This document shows positions 1 to 6,400 of a DNA stretch of 8,766 nt, piece by piece (positions within the stretch are counted from its first letter, which is position 1; each line of letters opens with the position of its first letter). The notes beneath the pieces were generated by a model. The model saw only the letters and a program-made list of their open reading frames with translations. It was not told the DNA's origin and did no database searches. The position numbers were made by a program, and so were the translations under genes. This DNA comes from Candidatus Latescibacterota bacterium (GTDB lineage: Bacteria > Krumholzibacteriota > Krumholzibacteriia > Krumholzibacteriales > WJIX01). Location of the stretch: NCBI GenBank assembly GCA_030643145.1, contig DAOWMJ010000079.1:1-8766 (forward strand), given 5' to 3'.

Positions 1-141
1 AAACGGCACATAGTCCGCCCAACCCTTTGAGGCCAGATGCTTTGTTATCGCCGCCGTAAGCGTCGTCTTCCCATGATCCACGTGTCCTATCGTCCCTACA
101 TTTAAATGCGGCTTAGTCCTTTCAAATTTTTCCTTCGCCAT
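1..141 (-). CDS. tuf: Elongation factor Tu, N-terminal fragment (gene runs off the left edge)
   Basis: The first 47 codons of EF-Tu, the GTPase that carries aminoacyl-tRNA to the ribosomal A site in the cytoplasm. The ATG start is the complement of positions 139-141, and the protein begins MAKEKFERTKPHLNVG as in most bacterial EF-Tu proteins. The P-loop GHVDHGKT (G1 motif) lies at residues 19-26 and is intact. The fragment ends at ADYVPF, just before switch I, so the G2-G4 motifs and domains II and III lie outside the window. The gene starts 16 nt after the fusA stop, the usual fusA-tuf arrangement of a str operon, so co-transcription with fusA is expected. The reading frame is open to the window edge with no sign of damage. 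Identification is near certain. Whether the genome has a second tuf copy cannot be seen here. Confidence 0.97.
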   Translation of the reverse strand, partial: MAKEKFERTKPHLNVGTIGHVDHGKTTLTAAITKHLASKGWADYVPF

Positions 142-149
142 GATTATTT

Positions 150-156
150 CTCCTTT
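150..156 (-). promoter_or_regulatory. Ribosome binding site of tuf
   Basis: AAAGGAG on the minus strand, 8 nt before the tuf ATG, is a strong Shine-Dalgarno match. It begins within the second of two tandem in-frame stop codons (TAG TAA) that end fusA. Termination of EF-G and initiation of EF-Tu are therefore physically adjacent, which fits translational coupling (inference). Confidence 0.85.
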
Positions 157-157
157 A

Positions 158-2236
158 CTACGCCAATCCTCTTATTCTGCCCTGTATCTGCATCACCAGA
201 CTCTCGGGAACAACTTCATAATTAGAGAATTCCATCGAGTGTATAGCTCTTCCCTGAGTCAAAGACCTCAAATTTGTCGCATATCCAAACATATCAGAAA
301 GGGGCACTAATGCTGAAATCACTTCCCCGTTCTCTTTGTGAAACATTCCTTCGATTTTACCTCTGCGAACATTAATATCTTTTATCACATCACCAACATA
401 ATCAATAGGAAGAACAATTTCAATACTCATTATTGGTTCCAGCAAAACCGGACCTGCCCGTCTTATTCCTTCAGTGACAGCTTTGCTGCCCGCAATACGA
501 AAGGCAAGATCGGAAGAGTCAACCTCATGATACGAACCGTCAACCAAGCTTACTTCAACATCAATTACGGGGGCTCCATTTATCGGGCCTGCGCCGAGCG
601 CTTCTCTTGCGCCCTGTTCAACGTAGGGAATATAAGTTTTTGGCACATCCCCTCCCCTGATCTTGTTAACAAATTTGAATCCTTCACCGGGAACCGGAGC
701 AATTTCAAGTACAACATGTCCGTACTGTCCTTTTCCACCACTCTGTTTGATAAATTTACCTTCAGTTTTTACTGCTTTAGTTATTGTTTCACGATAAGCA
801 ACCTGAGGGCGACCCACATTCGCCTTTACTTTGAATTCTCTCAGCATACGCTCAACAAGTACCTCCAGGTGGAGTTCACCCATCCCCGATATAACGGTTT
901 GCCTTGTTTCTTCATCTACCCTAACCTGAAATGTAGGATCTTCTTCACTAAGAATCTTCAAAGCCTTGGCTAAATTCTCTTCTTCAGCTTTAGCGTGTGG
1001 TTCAATCGCGACAGATATAACCGGCTTGGGGAATTTCATTACTTTCATTTGGATAGGATATTTTATATCACACAGCGCGTCTCCTGTAGAAGAATGCTTC
1101 AATCCAATAACCGCGGCAATATCCCCGGCGTAAAGCTCCTTTAGATCCTCCCGCGAGTCCGCATGCATAATAAGAGCCCTTGTAAAACGTTCCCTCTTTT
1201 TATTGGCGGTGTTTATAATATTTTCGCCCGTTTTCAACGTCCCGCTATAAACCCTAATATAATGGAGCTTCCCGACAAAGGGATCACGCATGACTTTAAA
1301 TACTACTGCAGAGAAGGGATCTTTCTCAGACGCTACTCTGCTTTCTTTTTTTCCAGTAAATGGATTTATTCCTGAAACCGGCGGCACTTCCAGAGGACTC
1401 GGCAAATAATCAATTACGGCATCGAGAAGCAGCTGAACCCCCTTATTCTTAAAAGCTGAACCACAGAAAACAGGGACAATCTTAATCTCAAGGACAGCCT
1501 TTCTCAATGCCTCCTTTATTACCTCTTCGGAAACATCGTCCCCATGAACAACATGGTGTAATATTTCATCACTGAAATCCGACAACTCGCCCAGGAGGGT
1601 TTCCTGCGCTTGCCTGCATTCGACAATAAGTCTTTCCGGTATTTCCGCTTCCCTATATTTCGCGCCAAGACTGTTCTCATCGTAGTAATATGCTTTCATT
1701 TTTACGAGATTAATCAGGCCCTCAAAATTTTCTCCTGAAGAAATGGGAATAACTATTGGGACTGCATTTATATTAAACTTGTTTCGCATCATTTCGACTG
1801 TGTTTTGAAAATTCGCGCCTGCCCTGTCCATCTTATTAACAAATGCAATACGCGGTATATGGTATCTGTCAGCCTGCCTCCAAACCGTTTCAGACTGTGG
1901 CTCTACACCGCCTACAGCACAGAAAAGGACTATCAGCCCATCGATAACCCTGAAACTTCTTTCAACTTCGGCTGTAAAATCAACATGGCCGGGCGTATCA
2001 ATAATGTTTATCTTGTTATCTTTCCAGAAACATGTAGTTGCGGCAGATGTGATTGTTATACCACGTTCTTTTTCCTGATCCATCCAATCCATTACGGCAC
2101 TTCCATGATGCACTTCACCCATCCGAGTCACTTTCCCCGTGTAAAACAACATTCTTTCAGTAACAGTTGTCTTACCGGCATCAATATGAGCCGCTAAACC
2201 TATATTTCTTGTCTTATTTAAAGAATATTTTCTCAA
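158..2236 (-). CDS. fusA: Elongation factor G, ribosomal translocase
   Basis: A 692-aa EF-G, full length for the family. It is the cytoplasmic GTPase that moves tRNAs and mRNA through the ribosome and helps recycle ribosomes with RRF. G motifs are intact: AHIDAGKT (16-23), RGITI (58-62), DTPGH (80-84, with His84 equivalent to the catalytic His) and NKMD (134-137). Domains II and III follow, then domain IV with GGKGQYGHV and the tip segment DGSYHEVDSS. Its His570 aligns with E. coli His583, which contacts the A/P-site tRNA. Domain V ends near the C-terminus. The start is TTG (complement of 2234-2236), chosen because GGAGAGG lies 7 nt upstream and the resulting N-terminus MRKYSLNKTRNIG matches the family. 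The gene ends with tandem stops TAG TAA. It lies 228 bp after rpsG, an unusually long gap, and 16 bp before tuf. Switch I has VHHG where many EF-Gs have VHDG. Placement in the str operon favours the main housekeeping EF-G. Confidence 0.97.
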   Translation of the reverse strand: MRKYSLNKTRNIGLAAHIDAGKTTVTERMLFYTGKVTRMGEVHHGSAVMDWMDQEKERGITITSAATTCFWKDNKINIIDTPGHVDFTAEVERSFRVIDGLIVLFCAVGGVEPQSETVWRQADRYHIPRIAFVNKMDRAGANFQNTVEMMRNKFNINAVPIVIPISSGENFEGLINLVKMKAYYYDENSLGAKYREAEIPERLIVECRQAQETLLGELSDFSDEILHHVVHGDDVSEEVIKEALRKAVLEIKIVPVFCGSAFKNKGVQLLLDAVIDYLPSPLEVPPVSGINPFTGKKESRVASEKDPFSAVVFKVMRDPFVGKLHYIRVYSGTLKTGENIINTANKKRERFTRALIMHADSREDLKELYAGDIAAVIGLKHSSTGDALCDIKYPIQMKVMKFPKPVISVAIEPHAKAEEENLAKALKILSEEDPTFQVRVDEETRQTVISGMGELHLEVLVERMLREFKVKANVGRPQVAYRETITKAVKTEGKFIKQSGGKGQYGHVVLEIAPVPGEGFKFVNKIRGGDVPKTYIPYVEQGAREALGAGPINGAPVIDVEVSLVDGSYHEVDSSDLAFRIAGSKAVTEGIRRAGPVLLEPIMSIEIVLPIDYVGDVIKDINVRRGKIEGMFHKENGEVISALVPLSDMFGYATNLRSLTQGRAIHSMEFSNYEVVPESLVMQIQGRIRGLA

Positions 2237-2240
2237 AAAA

Positions 2241-2309
2241 GAACCTCTCCGGTATCAGGGCTAACAACCCCTCAACCGAAAAGGCCGGGGATTCAGGCAG
2301 TCCCTGAAT
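2241..2309 (-). promoter_or_regulatory. Candidate fusA 5' leader with two mutually exclusive folds
   Basis: Read on the minus strand, two sets of pairings compete. Fold A has hairpin I, a perfect 7-bp stem ATTCAGG/CCTGAAT (2309-2303 with 2297-2291, 5-nt loop). Hairpin II follows directly: CCCCGGCC (2290-2283) pairs with GGTT plus GGGG (2277-2268), with a 2-nt bulge and two G-U pairs. Fold A leaves the ribosome binding site free. In fold B, GAATCCCCGG (2294-2285) pairs with CCGGAGAGGTTC (2252-2241). This uses bases from both hairpins and buries the whole Shine-Dalgarno sequence, with small bulges and one G-U pair. A third option pairs 2310-2302 with 2260-2253. The complementarity is visible in the sequence; a regulatory role and any ligand are inference. 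No known riboswitch class was recognised. Confidence 0.4.
2244..2250 (-). promoter_or_regulatory. Ribosome binding site of fusA, supporting the TTG start
   Basis: GGAGAGG on the minus strand is separated from the TTG codon by 7 nt (TTCTTTT). No ATG or GTG in frame nearby gives a better family alignment, so this site decides the start. The same bases can pair with an upstream segment (complement of 2285-2294), which would mask the site. Confidence 0.75.
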
Positions 2310-2337
2310 ATTCTATAGTGCTACAAAAAACTAGCAA
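2310..2337 (-). promoter_or_regulatory. Possible weak sigma70-type promoter for fusA-tuf
   Basis: On the minus strand, TTGCTA (2337-2332, 4/6 match to the -35 consensus) is followed by 16 bp and TAGAAT (2315-2310, 5/6 match to the -10). The predicted start would be near 2303, giving a leader of about 66 nt. The region is AT-rich and includes a run of six T, so chance matches are likely. A rival pair, TGGAGA (2366-2361) and TATAGA (2343-2338) with a 17-bp spacer, scores similarly. Either would allow fusA-tuf to be transcribed apart from rpsL-rpsG. Confidence 0.3.
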
Positions 2338-2362
2338 TCTATACATTTAATTATTCCCTATC

Positions 2363-2402
2363 TCCATCGACATCCGTTCAACTGTGCGGACACCACTATG
2401 GA
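2363..2402 (-). other. Imperfect hairpin in the rpsG-fusA gap
   Basis: On the minus strand the outer stem TCCAT/ATGGA (2402-2398 with 2367-2363, 5 bp) encloses a small internal loop (AGT opposite G). Inside it is the stem GGTGTCCG/CGGATGTC (2394-2387 with 2376-2369, 8 pairs including 3 G-U), closed by a 10-nt loop. No U-run follows, so it is not an intrinsic terminator. G-U pairs favour an RNA role over a DNA-binding site on either strand. It could be an mRNA processing site, a ribosomal-protein binding site, a dispersed intergenic repeat, or chance. Confidence 0.4.
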
Positions 2403-2464
2403 CTCCACCCAACTTCCCTAAAAACATTTATTACAATCCGGTTATAAAAATAGCGCCGGGCATC

Positions 2465-2935
2465 TTACCACTTATAATGTGCAAACGCTTTGTTAGCTTC
2501 GGCCATTCGATGAGTATCATTGCGTTTTTTGACGGCAGGCCCTTCCTTGTTGGAATCAAGGATAAACTCTGCTGCCAGCTTTTCTGCCATTGAATGATCG
2601 GATCTTTCTCTTGCAAACCCAATTATCCAGCGCATGGCAAGTGCCAGTTTTCTGTCAGGCTTTACCTCAACAGGGACCTGATACGTGGCTCCGCCAACGC
2701 GCCTTGATTTAACTTCAAGCATCGGTTTCACATTTTCCAAAGCCTTTTTGAAAACTTCCATGCCGCCTTTACCGGTCTTGGTCTCTATTATATCCAGCGC
2801 TCCATAGACTGCTTTTTCAGCTGCGCTCTTTTTCCCGTCTAACATAACATAGTTGATAAATCTGGCCAATACAACATCATGATATTTCTCATCAGGCTGA
2901 ATTACTCTTTTTGGTATTTTGCCTTTTCGAGGCAT
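2465..2935 (-). CDS. rpsG: 30S ribosomal protein S7
   Basis: A 156-aa S7, the usual bacterial length. S7 nucleates assembly of the 30S head by binding the 3' major domain of 16S rRNA, and its beta-hairpin reaches the E-site tRNA and mRNA exit. The start ATG gives MPRKGKIPKR, the basic rRNA-binding N-terminal arm. The family signature follows around residues 18-45 (KYHDVVLARFINYVMLDGKK). The central segment VKSRRVGGATYQVPVEV matches the conserved beta-ribbon. The C-terminal helical part reads RWIIGFARERSDHSMAEKLAAEF and ends NKAFAHYKW. The gene begins 14 nt after rpsL and ends with TAA, 228 bp before fusA. In E. coli S7 represses its own operon by binding the rpsL-rpsG spacer. That spacer is too short here to hold such a site, so any autoregulation must use another site. 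Nothing is missing or broken. Confidence 0.98.
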   Translation of the reverse strand: MPRKGKIPKRVIQPDEKYHDVVLARFINYVMLDGKKSAAEKAVYGALDIIETKTGKGGMEVFKKALENVKPMLEVKSRRVGGATYQVPVEVKPDRKLALAMRWIIGFARERSDHSMAEKLAAEFILDSNKEGPAVKKRNDTHRMAEANKAFAHYKW

Positions 2936-2944
2936 CTGTTCTTT

Positions 2945-2949
2945 CTCCT
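2945..2949 (-). promoter_or_regulatory. Ribosome binding site of rpsG
   Basis: AGGAG lies 9 nt before the rpsG ATG and directly follows the rpsL stop TAA on the minus strand. The entire intergenic gap is 14 nt, so S12 termination and S7 initiation are probably coupled. Confidence 0.85.
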
Positions 2950-3339
2950 TTAGGAAGCAGTACCCATATTCTTAGGTCTTCTGACCCCATATTTAGAACG
3001 GCCCGCTTTTCTGCCTTCAACTCCCTCAGTATCAAGAGTTCCTCTAACAATATGATAGCGAACTCCGGGTAAATCCTTCACACGTCCGCCACGAACAAGC
3101 ACAATAGAATGCTCCTGCAAATTGTGCCCTTCACCCGGTATATAAGCGGTAATTTCAAGTCCGTTTGTCAATCTTACCCTTGCGACTTTCCTTATCGCGG
3201 AATTAGGCTTCTTGGGTGTCGAAGTATAGACACGCGTACACACGCCCCTTTTCTGCGGACAAGCCTGTAACGCGCGAGCCCCCGCTTTCTTTTTAATCCT
3301 TTTTCTGCCTTTCCTCACAAGCTGATTAATTGTCGGCAC
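2950..3339 (-). CDS. rpsL: 30S ribosomal protein S12
   Basis: A 129-aa S12, slightly longer than E. coli S12 (124 aa). S12 sits at the decoding centre on the 30S interface and influences tRNA selection accuracy. The sequence reads MPTINQLVRKGRKRIKKK, then CPQKRGVCTRVYTSTPKKPNSA, then a long conserved core with RGGRVKDLPGVRYH. Lys44 and Lys88 (E. coli Lys43 and Lys88 region) and Pro91 are the ordinary residues, so there is no streptomycin-resistance substitution at the classic positions. Asp89, the residue methylthiolated in some bacteria, is present. The start is GTG (complement of 3337-3339). It is preferred because MPTINQLVRKG is the family N-terminus and AGAGGTG lies just upstream; the ATG at complement 3353-3351 is out of frame. 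This is the first str-operon gene, behind its own promoter and 154 bp after rpoC. The C-terminus PKNMGTAS ends with TAA. Confidence 0.98.
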   Translation of the reverse strand: MPTINQLVRKGRKRIKKKAGARALQACPQKRGVCTRVYTSTPKKPNSAIRKVARVRLTNGLEITAYIPGEGHNLQEHSIVLVRGGRVKDLPGVRYHIVRGTLDTEGVEGRKAGRSKYGVRRPKNMGTAS

Positions 3340-3343
3340 TTAA

Positions 3344-3350
3344 CACCTCT
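3344..3350 (-). promoter_or_regulatory. Ribosome binding site of rpsL, supporting the GTG start
   Basis: AGAGGTG on the minus strand; its AGG core is followed by 6 nt (TGTTAA) and then GTG. It is a moderate match to the anti-Shine-Dalgarno sequence and fits the GTG rather than the out-of-frame ATG at complement 3353-3351. Confidence 0.65.
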
Positions 3351-3409
3351 CATATCAAAACAATTACAAATTGAGCACTCTAAAACAACCAATAGGATGC
3401 AGAAGAGTA

Positions 3410-3438
3410 AATCTATCAATTAGCAAACTTCTTGTCAA
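3410..3438 (-). promoter_or_regulatory. Sigma70-type promoter of the str genes
   Basis: On the minus strand, a perfect -35 TTGACA (3438-3433) is followed by a spacer of exactly 17 bp and -10 TAGATT (3415-3410, 4/6 match). AT-rich sequence with AATTAATTA directly upstream (about 3455-3440) could act as an UP-like element. The predicted start is near 3403, giving a leader of about 63 nt before the rpsL GTG. It lies in the non-coding gap between rpoC and rpsL, the expected place for a str-operon promoter. Confidence 0.65.
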
Positions 3439-3493
3439 GTAATTAATTGCAATAATCGGCCCTTATTCCAACGGGTAAATTTTTGCTTACTAT

Positions 3494-6400
3494 CTAAGAT
3501 GCCCCCTCCTTCATTTCATCAATCATTTCAGATAATTCTTCATCCGTAAATTCTTTTTCCATAATTTCTTGTTCCCCTTCATCCTGCACAAGTTCCATAT
3601 TCTTATATCTACGCATACCTGTTCCAGCGGGTATCAAATGGCCCATAACAACATTTTCCTTAAGCCCATGCAATCTGTCAACCTTGCCTTGTGTCGCGGC
3701 ATCAGTAAGAACCCTCGTTGTTTCCTGGAAACTTGCGGCTGAAATATAGCTATCTGTGCTCAAAGAGGCTTTTGTTATTCCAAGCAGAAGCGGCTTGAAG
3801 GTTGCGGGTGACCCTTTTTCCTTAATAGTCTTCGCGTTTTCTTTTTTAAAGATCTTTTTACTTACAACATCGCCTTCGAGAAAGATTGTAGAGCCAGGAT
3901 CTTCAACAAGAACCTTTTGAAGCATCTGACTCACTATAACCTCAATATGTTTATCATTTATATGAACACCCTGAAGCCTGTAAACCTCCTGAATCTCATT
4001 CACAAGGTATTCCTGAACGGCATTCACACCTTTGATATTCAAAATATCAAAGGGATTGACCGGACCTTCCGTAAGGTTATCGCCAGCTTCAATCTTGTCA
4101 CCTTCATAGACCCTTAAATGTTTACCCTGAGGAACAGAATAGGTCCTTTTATCGCCACTTTCACTTTCCACAACAATCTTACGGATACCCTTCGCCACAG
4201 GTCCAAACTTAATGATTCCATCTATCTCTGAAACAACTGCCGCAGTTTTGGGCTTGCGTACCTCAAAAAGCTGAGCAACTCTCGGTAATCCCCCTGTAAT
4301 GTCGTGCGTTTTTGTTATTTCCTTCGGTATCCGGCATATTACGTCTCCGGGCAGGACATCCTCGTCATTATGCACAACCAATCTCGCTCCGGTGGGAATT
4401 AGGAAATTCCCGGTGATATTACCTTTTTTATCAATCATTTCAATGTGGGGATGCAACTTTTTGTCGCGATCATCCTCGATTATTCTCCGCCTGAGGCCTA
4501 TTTTATCGTCGAGTTTTTCATTCAGAGTGACTCCTTCAACAATGTCGCAGAAACGCAATTTCCCGCCCTTATGCGAAATAATAAAGTTTGAATACGGGTC
4601 CCATTCATAAATTATTTGACCCTTTTTCACTTCGGCTCCATCATCAACTTTAAGAAGCGCTCCATAAGGCACACCAAAACGCGCTCTTATTCTGTCCCTG
4701 TTCTTGCTAAATATAATGACTTCGCCCTTTCGGCCAATCACCTTTTTCTCCTGGTCACGGTCATCAACTGATTTGATTCTTTCAAATTTTATAACCCCTT
4801 CATGCGAACAAAGTTTTTGTGTATTTTCAGCAATTCTGCTTGCCGTCCCTCCCACATGAAACGTTCTCAAGGTGAGCTGGGTTCCAGGTTCCCCGATACT
4901 TTGCGCCGCGACAACACCAACCGCCTCACCAAGATCAACCATTTTGCCTTCGGCAATATTACTGCCATAGCAGAGAGCACAAGCTCCTCTTTCGGATTCG
5001 CATGTCAACACGGATCTTATTTTAACAGTTGATACCCCTCGTTCCTCTATATCTTCCGCTGTATCTTCATCTATGAGGCTGTTAGCTTCCGCCAGCACCT
5101 CTCCGCTATGAGGATCAACAACGTCATCTATTGCAACACGTCCCAGGATTCGATCGCTTAGAGATTCTATAACTTCTTCACCTTCTTTAAGCGCGGATGC
5201 GTCAATTCCCCTTATCGTTCCACAGTCATGTTCTGTTATAATTACATCCTGGGCCACATCAACCAAACGCCTCGTCAAATAACCGGCATCTGCTGTTTTA
5301 AGAGCCGTATCAGCCAACCCTTTCCGGGCGCCGTGCGTGGAGATAAAGTACTGCAACACTGATAAGCCTTCTTTAAAATTTGCAGTAATAGGCATTTCGA
5401 TAATTTCGCCGATTCCACCTGTGATTGTCTTCTGAGGTTTGGCCATCAACCCACGCATTCCGGCAAGCTGACGTATCTGATCTTTGCTCCCTCTCGACCC
5501 TGAATTTGCCATCATATAAATAGGGTTAAATCCACCCTGATCCTCACTCAACGCATCATTCATCGCGTCAGCTACATCATTAGTTGTGTGAGTCCAAATA
5601 TCAATCACCTTGTTGTACCGTTCGCCATCTGTAATAACACCGTTTGCATATTGCTTTAGAATTTTCTCAACTTCCTTTTCAGCTTTCTGGATCATATCCG
5701 ATTTCACCATCGGTACAACAATATCATCAAACCCGAATGTTATCCCGGCTTTTGTGGCAAACTCAAATCCAGTTTTTTTCAATCTCTCAAGGAACTGAAC
5801 CGTCGCGTAATTCCCAAGCCTCTTGTAGCTTTCCGCGACCAACTTATTAAGAGCGGATTTATCAAGAAGCTTGTTAACAAATTCAAGTTCATCGGGAACT
5901 ATACCGTTAAAAATCAGCCTGCCAACAGTTGTTTCCACCAATTCCCCGTCTATTCGTACTTTGATAAGGGCATGAAGATTAACAACACCGCTATCGCGTG
6001 CCATTATCGCTTCCCGGGGAGAGAAAAATATCTTTCCTTCACCCCTGCTCCCCACTCTCTCCACTGAAAGGTAATATATTCCAAGAACCATATCCTGTGA
6101 AGGTGTGGCCAACGCTCCGCCATGAGCGGGAGACATAATATTATTCGCCGACAGCATCAATGTCCGTGCCTCCAGTTGTGCCTCAAGTGACAGAGGCACG
6201 TGAACAGCCATCTGATCACCGTCAAAGTCAGCATTAAAGGCGGCGCACACTAGTGGATGAATCTGTATAGCTTTACCTTCAATAAGTGTCGGGTGAAATC
6301 CCTGAACTCCCAATTTGTGCAAAGTTGGAGCTCTGTTAAGCAAAACGGGATGCCCCTTTATTATTTCTTCGAGGATATCCCATACCTCAGGTCTTTCACG

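Noticed and set aside
338..973. 211-codon plus-strand open frame opposite fusA
   Set aside because: It lies wholly antisense to conserved fusA codons. Its product has no recognisable motif and has the Phe/Ser/Asn-rich composition expected of an antisense frame.
2321..2337. TGCTA/TAGCA inverted repeat around a run of six T as a possible terminator after rpsG
   Set aside because: The T-run lies in the loop rather than after the stem, and the stem is only 5 bp and AT-rich. It is not a credible intrinsic terminator.
2353..2381. TTGAAC (2381-2376) as a -35 element for fusA
   Set aside because: The nearest -10-like hexamer AATAAT starts after a 20-bp spacer, and spacers of 16-18 bp give no acceptable -10. 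The TTGAAC also falls in the loop and arm of the hairpin.
2347..2427. 26-codon minus-strand open frame (ATG at 2427-2425, TAA at 2349-2347) in the rpsG-fusA gap, a possible leader peptide
   Set aside because: There is no Shine-Dalgarno sequence before the ATG, and the frame runs straight through the imperfect hairpin at 2402-2363. It has no Met/Arg/Leu-type regulatory codon run and no recognisable product. It is worth revisiting only if it is conserved in relatives.
2441..2462. CCGG...CCGG near the rpsG stop (GCCCGGCGC then TATTTTTAT) as a terminator
   Set aside because: The only pairing is a 4-bp self-complementary CCGG across a long AT-rich loop, with no U-run after the second arm.
3356..3374. 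CAATT/AATTG small inverted repeat in the rpsL leader as a regulatory hairpin
   Set aside because: Five AT-dominated pairs around a 3-nt loop would be very unstable, and it does not involve the ribosome binding site.
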